64,000 nucleotides of DNA from Roseateles sp. SL47 (GTDB lineage Bacteria > Pseudomonadota > Gammaproteobacteria > Burkholderiales > Burkholderiaceae_C). Position 1 is the first letter of the stretch. The number at the start of each line of letters is the position of its first letter. Shown here piece by piece: positions 1 to 9,467 of the stretch. Location: NCBI RefSeq assembly GCF_026625885.1, contig NZ_CP113068.1, forward strand, positions 5,642,001 through 5,706,000, given 5' to 3'. The translations under genes and the position numbers were made by a program. The notes beneath the pieces were generated by a model, which made no database searches, was not told where the DNA came from, and saw only the letters and a program-made list of their open reading frames with translations.

Positions 1-436
1 GCGCGCCGGCCTCCACAATCGCCAGGCAGGCGCCGCTGTCCTGGAGCCGGTAGGCCAAGGCCTCCGGCCCGAACAACAGCGACAGCGGCATGGCCACCGC
101 CCCCAACTGATTCAGGGCGATGTGCGCAACGGCCGTCTCGAACCGCTGCGGCATCACCAGGGCCACCCGGTCTCCGGCCTGCACGCCCAGACCTTGCAGG
201 GCATTGGAGAGCCGATGGGCGGCGCGCTGCAACTGGCCGTAGCTGTATTGCGCGCGGCAGCCGGTGTCGCTGTCGGAGAGGATGGCCGGCGCCTCCGGCG
301 TGTCTCGGGCCCAGCGACCGCAGCACAGTTCGGCCAGGCTGATGTGTTCAGGCAACTGCCACTGAAACCTGGCGTGCATGTGCGGGTAGATGTCTCCCGC
401 TGCGGACGTATCACTGGCCGGGTGCCTTGCGGTCAT
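1..436 (-). CDS. AMP-dependent acyl-CoA synthetase, N-terminal part (runs off the left edge)
   Basis: An open reading frame starts at an ATG at 436 and stays open to base 1, so only about 145 N-terminal residues are seen. The start is supported by a GAGAGGAG ribosome site about 8 bases upstream. The visible protein has the N-terminal pattern of the ANL (acyl-CoA synthetase) superfamily: a region reading AILSDSDTG followed by YSYGQLQRAAHRLSNAL, then GVQAGDRVALVMPQ and HIALNQLGAVAMPLSLLF. Family knowledge: such enzymes adenylate a carboxylic acid and then load it on CoA. The AMP-binding P-loop and the C-terminal domain lie outside the window, so substrate class cannot be judged; the short-leader form looks like medium-chain (AcsM-like) members. 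Confidence 0.8.
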   Translation of the reverse strand, partial: MTARHPASDTSAAGDIYPHMHARFQWQLPEHISLAELCCGRWARDTPEAPAILSDSDTGCRAQYSYGQLQRAAHRLSNALQGLGVQAGDRVALVMPQRFETAVAHIALNQLGAVAMPLSLLFGPEALAYRLQDSGACLAIVEAGA

Positions 437-548
437 CGGCGCTCTCCTCTCGAACAAGAGCGTGGATGCTAGCGACGGCCGCCGGGCCGGTCTTCATGGA
501 AAGCCCGTAGCACGGCGCTGGGGCATGGTGCCGGTTTGTGGTGCCTCG

Positions 549-1109
549 TCAGGGGGCGTAGCGCTGCAAGGCCTCGCCCGAAAGCCGGCACAGGCGCCAA
601 TCCGGCAGCAGCGCGGCGCCCATCTTCTCGTAGAAGCCGATGGCGTTTTCGTTCCAGTCCAGCACACACCATTCAAAGCGGCCATAGCCCCGTTGGTTGG
701 CAATGCCGGCCAGCAGCGTGAGCATGCGTCGCCCCAGCCCGGCTCCGCGGTGGGCCGGCTTCACATACAGGTCCTCCAGATACAGGCCGGGTTTGGCAAG
801 GAAGGTGGAGAAATTGATGAAGGTCAGGGCAAACGCCACCACCTCCCCAGACTGGTGCTCCGCCACCCAGGACTCCACCACCGGCTTCTCGCCGAACAGA
901 TGCGGCGCCAGCGTTTCCGGGGTGACGGACAGCAGATGGGTGAGGTTTTCAAACTCCGCCAGCTCGGTGATGAGGCCCACCAACGCCGGCACATCGTCGG
1001 GGCGCGCCGGACGCAGGGTGTAGAGGTCTGCGCCGGCCGACAGCGCCGGATCAGTGGAAGAAGCCGCCATGGCGGCGGTGTTGACAGGGGTGGAAGGCTG
1101 AGCAGTCAT
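549..1109 (-). CDS. GNAT family N-acetyltransferase (diamine acetyltransferase-like)
   Basis: Predicted 186-residue cytosolic acetyltransferase using acetyl-CoA. The diagnostic pieces are ELAEFENLTH near the start, LYLEDLYVKPAHRGAGLGRR (acetyl-CoA pyrophosphate loop, R/Q-x-x-G-x-G/A type) and FEWCVLDWNENAIGFYEKMG near the C-terminus, the last being typical of spermidine/spermine N1-acetyltransferase-like members. The reading frame is open 30 codons further upstream, but the ATG at 1109 is chosen because the GNAT fold begins after it, a GGAGA site precedes it, and the longer version would run into the divergent hydrolase. The substrate is not known; polyamines or amino acids are inference from family resemblance. 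It shares a very short divergent promoter region (about 58 bp) with the hydrolase. Confidence 0.85.
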   Translation of the reverse strand: MTAQPSTPVNTAAMAASSTDPALSAGADLYTLRPARPDDVPALVGLITELAEFENLTHLLSVTPETLAPHLFGEKPVVESWVAEHQSGEVVAFALTFINFSTFLAKPGLYLEDLYVKPAHRGAGLGRRMLTLLAGIANQRGYGRFEWCVLDWNENAIGFYEKMGAALLPDWRLCRLSGEALQRYAP

Positions 1110-1167
1110 GCCCCGATTGTCTCCATGGCGAAAGCGAACTTCCCGCGCCGCCCCTAAAGTCTTCGCC

Positions 1168-2154
1168 ATGAGCACCGACATCCGCCCCCTTGCCGCCACG
1201 CCCGATGGCGCCGCTCCTGCCGGCCCTTCCTCCGTTGGCGCCCCGGACCCTGCCCCCTATCTGGCCCGTCGGCCCCACCGCAGCGAATTCGTCCCCCTGC
1301 GCGGGCTGCGTCATCACCTGCTGCATTGGGGCCCGCCCCGCACGGCTGCAGACACCCGGCCGCTGCTGGTGATGGTGCATGGCTGGATGGACGTGGGCGC
1401 GTCGTTCCAGTTCATGGTGGATGCGTTCCGGGACGAGCGCCGCGTGGTGGCGATGGACTGGCGGGGCTTTGGGCTGACGGACAGCACGCCGGGCGACGCC
1501 TACTGGTTCCCCGACTATCTGGGCGACCTGGATGCGCTGCTGGACCATCTCAGCCCCGACGCGCCGGTGGATCTGCTGGGGCACAGCATGGGCGGCAATG
1601 TGGCGATGACCTATGCCGGCGTGCGGCCTCAGCGCCTGCGTCGGCTGGTCAATCTGGAAGGCTTTGGCCTGCCGGACACCATCCCGGAGCTGGCCCCCAC
1701 CCGCCTGGCCGATTGGCTGGATGAACTGAAAACCCCGCAGAGCCTGAAGAGCTACGACTCGTTGGACGGCGTGGCCCAGCGTCTGATGAAGACCAATCCG
1801 CGGGTGTCGCCGGCCAAGGCCGCGTGGCTGGCCCCGCACTGGTCCCGCCAGGGCGACGACGGCCGCTGGCACATCCTGGGCGACCCGGCCCACAAGCGCA
1901 CCAATCCGGTCTTGTATCGACGCGCCGAGGCGCTGGCCTGCTGGTCGCGCATCGAAGCGCCCACGTTGTGGGTGGAAGGCAGCGAGACCGACATGACGGT
2001 CTGGTGGGGCAACCGCTATCCACGCGAAGACTTCGAAACGCGGCTGAGCGTGGTGCCGCAGCTGCAGCGCGTGACGCTGCAAAAAGCCGGCCACATGCTG
2101 CACCACGATCAGCCGGAAGCGCTGGCGCGTGCGGTGGAAGCGTTCCTGGGCTGA
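1168..2154 (+). CDS. Alpha/beta hydrolase
   Basis: A 328-residue alpha/beta-hydrolase fold enzyme without signal peptide. The oxyanion region is MVHGWMDVGASF, the nucleophile elbow is LLGHSMGGN (serine in G-H-S-M-G-G), and the catalytic histidine is in KAGHMLHHDQPEAL near the C-terminus; the acid residue is probably the Asp of the GSETDMTVWW segment. The start at 1168 is preferred over an upstream ATG at 1108 because the first 20 extra codons look non-coding and would overlap the divergent acetyltransferase. The residues fit esterases or epoxide-hydrolase-like enzymes, but the family is too broad to name a substrate. It ends 4 bp before the convergent thioesterase. Confidence 0.88.
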   Translation: MSTDIRPLAATPDGAAPAGPSSVGAPDPAPYLARRPHRSEFVPLRGLRHHLLHWGPPRTAADTRPLLVMVHGWMDVGASFQFMVDAFRDERRVVAMDWRGFGLTDSTPGDAYWFPDYLGDLDALLDHLSPDAPVDLLGHSMGGNVAMTYAGVRPQRLRRLVNLEGFGLPDTIPELAPTRLADWLDELKTPQSLKSYDSLDGVAQRLMKTNPRVSPAKAAWLAPHWSRQGDDGRWHILGDPAHKRTNPVLYRRAEALACWSRIEAPTLWVEGSETDMTVWWGNRYPREDFETRLSVVPQLQRVTLQKAGHMLHHDQPEALARAVEAFLG

Positions 2155-2158
2155 GGCC

Positions 2159-2641
2159 TCAGCCCGCCACCACCGCCGCCTGGTAGATCTCCACAAATGA
2201 GGGCGGCATGCGGCGCGGCCGGCCGGTGCTGATCTCGATGCACACCAGCTCCCAGCGGCCCCGCATCAAGGTCTGCCCGTCGGAGGCCCGACGCAGCTGG
2301 AAGCGGCGCTGCATCGCCAGCTTGCCATCTCCGGCGGTCAGCCAGGTGCCCAGCCGCAGGCGCTCGCCTTCCAGCGACGGCAGCAGATAGTCGTACACGC
2401 CCTGCCGGATCGCCATGGCGCGGTCGAGCTGGCGATAGTCCTCCAGCGTCAGGCCCAGTTGCTCCGAATGGGACCAGGCCACCCGCTCGCACCACTGCAC
2501 ATACACCGCGTTGTTGGTGTGATTCAGGCCGTCAATGTCAGCCGGCTGCGGGCTCACCTCCAGCACATGAGGGCGCGGATAGTCCCAGCCGGGCTCGCTG
2601 GCCCCGGCGCCGCCCGCCTCTGGCTTTTCCACCACCGACAT
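2159..2641 (-). CDS. Acyl-CoA thioesterase, 4-hydroxybenzoyl-CoA thioesterase (hotdog) family
   Basis: A 160-residue single hotdog-domain protein. The active-site signature DIDGLNHTNNAVYVQWCE matches the 4HBT/YbgC-type pattern in which an aspartate early in the motif acts on the acyl-CoA thioester (family knowledge). The length is normal for the family; the first 20 residues are a low-complexity tail. It likely hydrolyses medium- or long-chain or aromatic acyl-CoA in the cytosol. It is monocistronic by position, convergent with the hydrolase and divergent from the ParB-like gene. Confidence 0.87.
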   Translation of the reverse strand: MSVVEKPEAGGAGASEPGWDYPRPHVLEVSPQPADIDGLNHTNNAVYVQWCERVAWSHSEQLGLTLEDYRQLDRAMAIRQGVYDYLLPSLEGERLRLGTWLTAGDGKLAMQRRFQLRRASDGQTLMRGRWELVCIEISTGRPRRMPPSFVEIYQAAVVAG

Positions 2642-2827
2642 TCAGGTCTCCTGTCACGACTTGGCTGCAGATTAGACGCTCCAGCGACGAGCTGCCGGAG
2701 TCCGGTCTGCAAATTGGGCAGAATGCCGCCCCTTGATTCTGTTGCGGCAGCGGCTTGCGCGGCTGTCGCACATGTTCCTACATCGGTTCCTCGTTCGGTT
2801 CTCCGTTCGCCTCCTCGCTTCCCGCCC

Positions 2828-3739
2828 ATGAACATCACAGTCCTAGAAGAGCTTCGCATCTACATCGACCCGCTGACCGAGGACGAATACGCCGCCCTGG
2901 AACGCAGCATCCTGGCCGAAGGCTGCCGCGACGCGCTGGTGCTGTGGGGCGACGTGCTGGTGGACGGCCACAACCGCTACAGCATCTGCAGCAAGCACGG
3001 GCTGCCTTTCCAGACGGTGCAGAACACCCGCTTCAAGACGATGGAGGATGTGCATCTGTGGATGATCGACCAGCATCTGGGCCGCCGCAGCGTGTCGGAC
3101 TTCCAACGTGGGGTGCTGGCCCTGCGCAAGAAGGAGATTCTGGAAGCGCGCCGCCTGGCCGTGCTGGACAAGCCGGCCGAGGCCCTGGCCGCAGCCACCG
3201 ACGCGCCCTGGGAGGGTGAAGGTGAACCTGCGGTCACCGCGGGTGCTGCGGCTGCCGCCGAGGCGGCCGTACCGGCAGCCCCGCCGCTCAAGAGCCGGGA
3301 AGCGATTGCCAAGGCAGCCCGCATCAGCGCCGCCACGGTGAGCCAGATCGAGAAGATCCAGAAGGCGGCCGCACCGGAACTGGTGGCTGCGGTGAAGGCG
3401 GGCGAGGTGTCGATCAGCGCCGCTGCGGTGATTGCCGAACTGACCGCCGAGGAGCAGGCCGCCGCCGCTGCCGGTGGCAAGAAGGAATTGCGCCAGGCTG
3501 CCAAGCGTGTGCGCGAGGCCAAAAGCGGCAAGAAGTCGACCGGCGACGCTGTGGCGGATGTGGCGGTGGAGGTGCTGGGCGTGCCCACCACCGAAGACGG
3601 TGAGCCGGAATCCGATCCGCGTGTGGCCCTGCTTCGCGCCCAGGTGAGCGCCCTTCAGGACGAAAACACCCAGCTGCGGGCCCAGGTGGCCGACCTGCAA
3701 GCGCAGTTGGCGGCGGCTCGCCACGGGGCGACCGGCTGA
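2828..3739 (+). CDS. ParB/Srx-fold DNA-binding protein (plasmid partition-like), chromosomal
   Basis: A 303-residue protein. The start at 2828 begins directly at the ParB-like N-terminal domain; the frame is open far upstream but that part is non-coding in character. Residues 1-100 hold a ParB/Srx-type domain with VDGHNRYSI in the nucleotide-binding position and IDPLTEDEYAALERSI ahead of it. A central Ala/Glu-rich stretch (about 115-155) is followed by a helix-turn-helix-like block with AKAARISAATVSQIEKI and VSISAAAVIAEL. The C-terminus (about 265-300) is a heptad coiled coil with ALLRAQVSALQDENTQL. The domain order resembles KorB/ParB regulators, but no ParA partner or replication gene lies nearby. 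Role unknown; DNA binding is inferred. Confidence 0.8.
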   Translation: MNITVLEELRIYIDPLTEDEYAALERSILAEGCRDALVLWGDVLVDGHNRYSICSKHGLPFQTVQNTRFKTMEDVHLWMIDQHLGRRSVSDFQRGVLALRKKEILEARRLAVLDKPAEALAAATDAPWEGEGEPAVTAGAAAAAEAAVPAAPPLKSREAIAKAARISAATVSQIEKIQKAAAPELVAAVKAGEVSISAAAVIAELTAEEQAAAAAGGKKELRQAAKRVREAKSGKKSTGDAVADVAVEVLGVPTTEDGEPESDPRVALLRAQVSALQDENTQLRAQVADLQAQLAAARHGATG

Positions 3740-3810
3740 CGGCTCGTCACGAGCGCGCCCTTGGGGACCCAGAGGCCGGCCGTGGCGTTCCCTGGCGCGG
3801 CCCCTCGCGA

Positions 3811-3844
3811 AGCCCGTCGGAATTCGGAGCCCGTCAGAATTCGG
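3811..3844. repeat. 17-bp tandem duplication at the end of the DUF4212 gene
   Basis: Two adjacent 17-bp copies (3811-3827 and 3828-3844) differ by one base. The second copy contains the stop codon of the DUF4212 gene, so the duplication has extended or rebuilt the gene end between two convergent genes. Confidence 0.75.
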
Positions 3845-4151
3845 AGGGCGTTGGCTCCGCAGGGGCATTGGCCACCGCGGCCTCGTGGCGATTCATCGTC
3901 CGCGCGTAGATCCAGACGATCAGGCAATACACCAGCAGCGCGCCCTGGGCACCCACCCAGAAGCTGAACGGCCAGCCAAAAAAGTCGAAGCTCAGATCCC
4001 GCGCAAACCAGGCCACACCGAAGGTCACCCCGCCCCAGACGAGCAGCAGCAACAGGGTCAGCAGGCCCACCACACGGGCGGACGCCCGGCGTGGGCGCAG
4101 GGCGCCCGGGTCACGGTCGCCGCGTTGGGGGACAGGTCGGGTCGGGTCCAT
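3834..4151 (-). CDS. DUF4212 protein, small subunit of a sodium:solute symporter (orphan)
   Basis: A 105-residue membrane protein with two hydrophobic segments (about residues 27-50 and 60-82), the loop GWPFSFWVGAQGALLV and the ending VWIYARTMNRHE, which together are characteristic of DUF4212. Family knowledge: DUF4212 proteins are normally encoded directly before, and work with, a large sodium:solute symporter of the acetate/lactate permease type. Here the gene is followed by the convergent ParB-like gene, so no large subunit is adjacent. There is no strong ribosome site before the ATG at 4151. Either the partner is elsewhere in the genome or this is a remnant. Confidence 0.82.
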   Translation of the reverse strand: MDPTRPVPQRGDRDPGALRPRRASARVVGLLTLLLLLVWGGVTFGVAWFARDLSFDFFGWPFSFWVGAQGALLVYCLIVWIYARTMNRHEAAVANAPAEPTPSEF

Positions 4152-4318
4152 CCCGACATCTTAGGGAGGCTGGCCGTGGCAGCATGAGAAAATACCCGGC
4201 TTCACCCGTTGCCCCGGGGGCGAATCTGCCCCTGGTCAGCCCCGGGCCGCTGTGACGCGGCGCGGGTTGCAGGCGGCGGGCCAGTGGTTTGGGGCATGTC
4301 CCCGCAGATCCAGACATC

Positions 4319-5423
4319 ATGGACATCGAACACATCAATGCAATCGGCAACACCCTGACCGATCTGCAAGCGCGTACCGACGCGCTAAGGGGGTATCTTT
4401 GACTACGACCGCAAAGCGCTGCGGTTGAATGAAGTCAATGCCGCGTTGGAGAACCCCAACGTCTGGAATGAGCCCAAGCGCGCCCAGGAACTGGGCAAGG
4501 AAAAGCGCACCCTGGAGCAGGTGGTCGAAACCATCAACCATCTGACGACCAACCTGGCGGACAACCTCGAACTTTTCGAGATGTCCAAGGAAGAAAACGA
4601 CATCACCGGTCTGGAAACCATCCAGGCCGATGCGGCCCGCCTGGCCGAAAGTGTCGAGGAACTGGAATTCCGCCGGATGTTCAACAACCCGGCCGACCCC
4701 AGCAACTGCTTCATCGACATCCAGGCCGGTGCCGGTGGTACCGAGGCCTGCGACTGGGCCGGCATGCTGCTGCGCCAATACCTGAAGTACTGCGAACGCA
4801 AGGGCTTCAAGGCGGAAGTGGAAGAAGAAACCCCGGACGAAGTGGCCGGCATCAAGAGCGCCACCATCAAGGTGGAAGGCGAATATGCCTTTGGCCTGCT
4901 GCGCACGGAATCCGGCGTGCATCGCCTGGTGCGCAAGAGCCCGTTCGACTCCTCCGGAGGCCGACACACCAGTTTTGCCTCCCTGTTCGTCTACCCGGAA
5001 ATCGATGACTCGATCGAGATCGACATCAACCCGGCCGACGTGCGGGTGGACACCTATCGCGCCAGCGGTGCGGGTGGCCAGCACATCAACAAGACCGACT
5101 CCGCCGTCCGCCTGACCCACCTCCCGACCGGCATCGTGGTGCAGTGCCAGGACAGCCGCAGCCAGCACAGCAACCGTGACGTGGCCTGGCGCCGCCTGCG
5201 GTCGCGACTGTACGACCATGAAATGAAGAAGCGCATGGCCGAACAGCAAAAGCTGGAAGACAGCAAGACCGATGTGGGCTGGGGCCATCAGATCCGCAGC
5301 TATGTGCTGGACCAGAGCCGCATCAAGGACCTGCGTACCAACGTCGAAATCTCCAACACCCAGAAGGTGCTGGACGGCGACCTGGATGCATTCATCACCG
5401 CCTCGCTCAAGCAGGGCGTCTAA
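4319..5423 (+). CDS. prfB: Peptide chain release factor 2, made by programmed +1 frameshifting
   Basis: The gene is join(4319-4399, 4401-5423), giving about 367 residues. The first 27 codons end at CTT followed by an in-frame TGA at 4400; shifting +1 there continues into the long frame. The body has the SPF tripeptide (KSPFDSSGG) that reads UGA/UAA stop codons and the GGQ motif ([12 protein letters not shown]) that triggers peptidyl-tRNA hydrolysis in the ribosome. The first exon-like piece ([13 protein letters not shown]) aligns with the normal RF2 N-terminus. A terminator-like hairpin follows 20 bp after the stop. Regulation is autogenous: when RF2 is scarce the UGA is read slowly and frameshifting rises (established for prfB). 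Confidence 0.97.
4388..4403 (+). promoter_or_regulatory. prfB: prfB +1 programmed frameshift signal
   Basis: AGGGGG at 4388-4393 is an internal Shine-Dalgarno-like element three bases before the slippery CTT TGA C at 4397-4403. The order and spacing are the same as the classical enterobacterial RF2 site. Confidence 0.96.
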
Positions 5424-5442
5424 GCCCTCAAGAGACTTTGCA

Positions 5443-5464
5443 GGGTGCCTCGGCACCCGTTTTA
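5443..5464 (+). terminator. Intrinsic terminator-like hairpin after prfB
   Basis: GGGTGC and GCACCC flank a CTCG loop, followed by GTTTTAA. The stem is only six base pairs, so read-through into pepN is likely; the T-run ends 15 bases before the pepN start. Confidence 0.6.
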
Positions 5465-5480
5465 ATGAAGGATGCCCGCC

Positions 5481-8300
5481 ATGCGTGAAGGCACTGTCAC
5501 CCTGATCCGCCGCGAAGACTACGTGGCGCCCATCTTCTGGATCCGCACCGTCGACCTGACCTTCGACCTGGACCCGGCCAAGACGCTGGTGACCAGCAAA
5601 ATGCAACTGGAGCGCAATGCCGCCGTGCCGCACGGCCCGCTGCGCCTGCACGGCGAGGAGCTCAACCTGCTCCGCGTGCTGATCAACGGTGAGAGCGTGT
5701 CCTTCCGCCAGGAAGGCCATGAACTGGTGATCGACAACGTGCCGGACGCGGACTTCACGCTGGAAATCCGCAACACCTGCTGCCCGGACAAGAACACCGC
5801 CCTCTCCGGCCTCTACACCTCCGGGGGCGGCTTCTTCACCCAGTGCGAGGCCGAGGGCTTCCGCCGCATCACCTACTTCCTGGACCGGCCCGACGTGATG
5901 GCGGTCTACACCGTGACGCTGCGGGCGGACAAGGCGCGCTTCCCGGTGCTGCTGTCCAACGGCAATCTGGTGGAAACCGCCGACCTGGACAATGGCCGCC
6001 ACCTGGCCAAGTGGCACGACCCGTTCCCCAAGCCCAGCTACCTGTTCGCCCTGGTGGCCGCCGACCTGGTGGCCCGCGAGCAGCGCATCCGCACCCGTGC
6101 TGGCAAGGACCACCTGCTGCAGGTGTATGTGCGCCGCGGCGACCTGGAGAAGACCGAACATGCGATGAACTCGCTGATCGCTTCGGTGGTGTGGGACGAA
6201 GCCCGCTTCCAGCTGCCGCTGGACCTGGAGCGCTTCATGGTGGTCGGTGTGTCCGACTTCAACATGGGCGCCATGGAGAACAAGGGCCTGAACATCTTCA
6301 ACACCTCGGCCCTGCTGGCGTCTCCCGCCACCGCAACCGATGCGGACTTCCAGCGCATCGAATCGATCGTGGCCCATGAGTACTTCCACAACTGGACCGG
6401 CAACCGCGTCACCTGCCGCGACTGGTTCCAGCTGTCGCTCAAGGAAGGCCTGACCGTCTTCCGCGACCAGGAATTCAGCATGGACATGGCCGCCACGCCC
6501 AGCGCGCGCGCGGTCTGCCGCATCCAGGACGTGCGGGCGCTGCGCTCCATGCAGTTCCCGGAAGATGCCGGTGCCATGGCCCACCCGGTGCGTCCGGACG
6601 TCTACGCCGAGATCAACAACTTCTACACGCCCACCGTCTACGAAAAGGGCTCGGAAGTGGTGCGCATGTACCAGACGCTGGTGGGCCGTGACGGCTTCGG
6701 CAAGGGCATGGCGCTGTACTTCGAGCGCCATGACGGCCAGGCTGTGACCTGCGACGACTTCGCCCAGGCGATTGCTGACGCCAACCCCGGCTCCGCCCTC
6801 TCCCCCCGCCTGGACGCCTTCAAGCGCTGGTACTCCCAGGCTGGCACGCCGCGTCTGCAAGCCCGTGGCCAGTACAACGCCGAAGCTCGCACCTACACGC
6901 TGTCGCTGCAGCAGGTGAACCCGCCCAGCCCCGGCCAGGCCGACAAGCTGCCGCAGGTGATCCCGGTGGCGCTGGGCCTGCTCAGCCGTGACGGCAGCGC
7001 CCTGCCCCTGCAACTGCAAGGCGAATCCGCTGCCGTCGGCACCGACCGTGTGCTGGTGCTGGACACCGCCGAGCAGGACTTCGTCTTCATCCACGTCGAC
7101 ACGGCCCCGGTGCCGTCGCTGCTGCGCGGCTTCTCCGCGCCGGTGGTGCTGGACGACGGCCTGGGGGACGACGAACTGCTGGTGCTGCTCAAGCACGACA
7201 GCGATGCCTTCAACCGCTGGGAAGCCAGCCAACGCCTGGCGCTGGCCCGTCTGCTGACGGCCGTGCGCACTGGCCAGCCGCTGCGCCTGGACGATGCCTA
7301 CCTGGACGCCATGCGCGCCGTGCTGCGCCATCCGGACCTGGACCCTCCCTTCAAGGCCCTGGCCCTGCAACTGCCGGACGAGGCCTACATCGCTGAACAG
7401 CTCACCGTGGTGGACCCGCAAGCCATCCACGCGGCCGTCATGCAGGCGCAGGAGCAACTGGCCTCGGCACTGCAGGCCGACTGGGCCTGGGCGTTTGAAG
7501 TCCATCAGGTGGCCGGTGGTTATCAGCCGGATCCGGTGCAAAGCGGCAAGCGCGCGCTGACCAATCTGGCGCTGGCCATGCTGGTGCTGCAGGCCACCCG
7601 CAGCGGTGACGGCGTGTGGCCGGGTCGCGCCTATCAGCGCTTCAAGGACGCCACCAACATGACCGACCGCATGGGCGCGTTGTCAGCCCTGGTCCAGGCG
7701 CATGCCGCGCTGGCCGAGCCGGCCCTGGAGCGCTTCCATGCCCTGTTCAAGGGCGAGGCGCTGGTCATCGACAAGTGGTTTGCCCTGCAAGGCCGTGCTG
7801 CGGAGCAGGACGGCAAGACCTTTGCGAGGGTCAAGCAACTGCTCAAGCATCCGGACTTCACGCTGAAGAACCCGAACCGGGCCCGCAGCCTGATCTTCTC
7901 GCTGTGCATGTTCAACCCGGCGGCCTTCCACCGCAGCGATGCAGCCGGTTATGTGTTCTGGGCCGAGCAGGTGCTGGCGCTGGATGCGATCAACCCGCAG
8001 GTGGCCGGCCGACTGGCCCGTGTGATGGACCGCTGGACCACGCTGGCAACGCCCTACCGCAGCGCGGCCCGTGAGGCGATTGCCCGTGTGGCCGCCAAGG
8101 CGGAGCTGTCCAACGACGTGCGCGAGATCATCGACCGCCAACTGGCCACGGACCCCGCCTCCGCCGCTGCAGCGCCCACACCGGCCCCCGTGGCCGTGGC
8201 TGCTGCTGAGCCGGTGGCCCGCGCGCATCCGGCCACCGACGTACCGACCGCCGCTGTCATCGACGTGACGGCCAGCGATCCGTCGGCGGTCCAGGGCTGA
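5481..8300 (+). CDS. pepN: Aminopeptidase N (M1 metallopeptidase)
   Basis: A 939-residue zinc aminopeptidase that removes N-terminal residues from peptides in the cytosol. The exopeptidase motif is [12 protein letters not shown]; the zinc site is [11 protein letters not shown] with the downstream glutamate in [14 protein letters not shown], matching HExxH-x18-E. The order and length match the PepN-type M1 family (about 870-890 residues) except for a C-terminal tail of about 45 Ala/Pro/Val-rich residues. The start at 5481 is chosen over an in-frame ATG at 5472 because the AAGGA site at 5468-5472 is correctly spaced only for 5481. It follows prfB and precedes fbp on the same strand. Confidence 0.95.
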   Translation: MREGTVTLIRREDYVAPIFWIRTVDLTFDLDPAKTLVTSKMQLERNAAVPHGPLRLHGEELNLLRVLINGESVSFRQEGHELVIDNVPDADFTLEIRNTCCPDKNTALSGLYTSGGGFFTQCEAEGFRRITYFLDRPDVMAVYTVTLRADKARFPVLLSNGNLVETADLDNGRHLAKWHDPFPKPSYLFALVAADLVAREQRIRTRAGKDHLLQVYVRRGDLEKTEHAMNSLIASVVWDEARFQLPLDLERFMVVGVSDFNMGAMENKGLNIFNTSALLASPATATDADFQRIESIVAHEYFHNWTGNRVTCRDWFQLSLKEGLTVFRDQEFSMDMAATPSARAVCRIQDVRALRSMQFPEDAGAMAHPVRPDVYAEINNFYTPTVYEKGSEVVRMYQTLVGRDGFGKGMALYFERHDGQAVTCDDFAQAIADANPGSALSPRLDAFKRWYSQAGTPRLQARGQYNAEARTYTLSLQQVNPPSPGQADKLPQVIPVALGLLSRDGSALPLQLQGESAAVGTDRVLVLDTAEQDFVFIHVDTAPVPSLLRGFSAPVVLDDGLGDDELLVLLKHDSDAFNRWEASQRLALARLLTAVRTGQPLRLDDAYLDAMRAVLRHPDLDPPFKALALQLPDEAYIAEQLTVVDPQAIHAAVMQAQEQLASALQADWAWAFEVHQVAGGYQPDPVQSGKRALTNLALAMLVLQATRSGDGVWPGRAYQRFKDATNMTDRMGALSALVQAHAALAEPALERFHALFKGEALVIDKWFALQGRAAEQDGKTFARVKQLLKHPDFTLKNPNRARSLIFSLCMFNPAAFHRSDAAGYVFWAEQVLALDAINPQVAGRLARVMDRWTTLATPYRSAAREAIARVAAKAELSNDVREIIDRQLATDPASAAAAPTPAPVAVAAAEPVARAHPATDVPTAAVIDVTASDPSAVQG

Positions 8301-8315
8301 CGGCCGCCGTTGGCT

Positions 8316-8335
8316 GCCCCCGCTTCGGCGGGGGC
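8316..8335 (+). other. UUCG-capped hairpin between pepN and fbp
   Basis: An eight-base-pair stem (GCCCCCGC / GCGGGGGC) closed by a TTCG tetraloop, 15 bp after the pepN stop. No T-run follows, so it is more likely an mRNA-stabilising or partial termination structure than a full terminator. Confidence 0.5.
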
Positions 8336-8364
8336 CACAGATTTGCAACCATCCGGAGAAGTTC

Positions 8365-9381
8365 ATGAGTAGTTCTCGCGTCAGCCTGACCCAATACCTG
8401 GTCGAGCAGCAGCGGCTGCATGGTCACATTCCGTCGCAGCTGCGGCTCCTGATCGAGGTGGTGGCACGCGCCTGCAAGCGCATTGCCATCAGCGTGAACA
8501 AGGGCGCACTGGGTGACGTGCTGGGCACGGCCGGATCGGAAAACGTGCAGGGCGAGGTCCAGAAGAAGCTGGACATCATTGCCAATGAAGTGCTGATCGA
8601 GGCCAACGAGTGGGGCGGCCATCTGGCGGCCATGGCGTCGGAAGAAATGGAAGGCATCTATGTGGTGCCCAACCGTTTCCCGCAAGGCGAATACCTGCTG
8701 ATGTTCGACCCGCTGGACGGCTCCAGCAACATCGACGTCAACGTCTCCATTGGCACCATCTTCTCGGTGCTGAAGAAGCCCGAGGGCAGCCTGGGTGTGA
8801 GCGAAGAGGACTTCCACCAGCCGGGCACCTCTCAGGTGGCCGCTGGTTACTGCGTGTATGGCCCGCAGACTACGCTGGTGCTGACGGTGGGCGATGGTGT
8901 GACCATGTTCACCCTGGACCGCGAGCAAGGCTCGTGGGTGCTGACGGCCGACGACGTGCGCGTGCCCGAAGACACCAAGGAATTTGCAATCAACATGTCC
9001 AACATGCGCCACTGGGACGAACCGGTGAAGCGCTACATCGACGAATGCCTGGCCGGTGAAGAAGGCCCGCGCGGCAAGAACTTCAACATGCGCTGGATTG
9101 CCTCGATGGTGGCGGATGTGCATCGCATCCTGACGCGCGGCGGCATCTTCATGTACCCGTGGGACAAGCGCGAGCCCAACAAGGCCGGCAAGCTGCGACT
9201 GATGTATGAGGCCAATCCGATGGCCTTCCTCATCGAACAGGCCGGTGGCGCGGCCACCAACGGGCATGAGCGCATCATGGGCCTGACACCCACCAAGCTG
9301 CATGAGCGCGTGGCGGTGGTGCTGGGGTCGAAGAATGAAGTGGAACGCGTGACGCGTTATCACCAGGAAGCCCGGAAGTAA
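8365..9381 (+). CDS. fbp: Fructose-1,6-bisphosphatase class I
   Basis: A 338-residue cytosolic enzyme converting fructose 1,6-bisphosphate to fructose 6-phosphate in gluconeogenesis and the Calvin cycle. The metal and substrate residues are in [20 protein letters not shown] and in the C-terminal [20 protein letters not shown], both diagnostic of class I FBPase. Length is normal. A GGAGAAG ribosome site precedes the ATG. A strong intrinsic terminator lies 43 bp after the stop, so fbp ends the transcript. Confidence 0.96.
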   Translation: MSSSRVSLTQYLVEQQRLHGHIPSQLRLLIEVVARACKRIAISVNKGALGDVLGTAGSENVQGEVQKKLDIIANEVLIEANEWGGHLAAMASEEMEGIYVVPNRFPQGEYLLMFDPLDGSSNIDVNVSIGTIFSVLKKPEGSLGVSEEDFHQPGTSQVAAGYCVYGPQTTLVLTVGDGVTMFTLDREQGSWVLTADDVRVPEDTKEFAINMSNMRHWDEPVKRYIDECLAGEEGPRGKNFNMRWIASMVADVHRILTRGGIFMYPWDKREPNKAGKLRLMYEANPMAFLIEQAGGAATNGHERIMGLTPTKLHERVAVVLGSKNEVERVTRYHQEARK

Positions 9382-9423
9382 GACGGCTCCAGAGAGACGG
9401 CCTCATTTTCCAAGGGGCAGCAG

Positions 9424-9467
9424 GGGCGGCATGGGTGTTCAAGACACCGATGCCGCCCTTGTTTATT
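9424..9467 (+). terminator. Intrinsic terminator of fbp
   Basis: A 15-position stem with one mismatch (GGGCGGCAT... pairing with ...ATGCCGCCC, 9424-9438 with 9444-9458) and a five-base loop, followed by TTGTTTATT. Confidence 0.85.

Noticed and set aside
4335..7541. A 1068-codon minus-strand frame opposite prfB and pepN
   Set aside because: It mirrors the two well-supported genes, is His/Gln/Val-rich as expected for the antisense of GC-rich codons and shows no domain.
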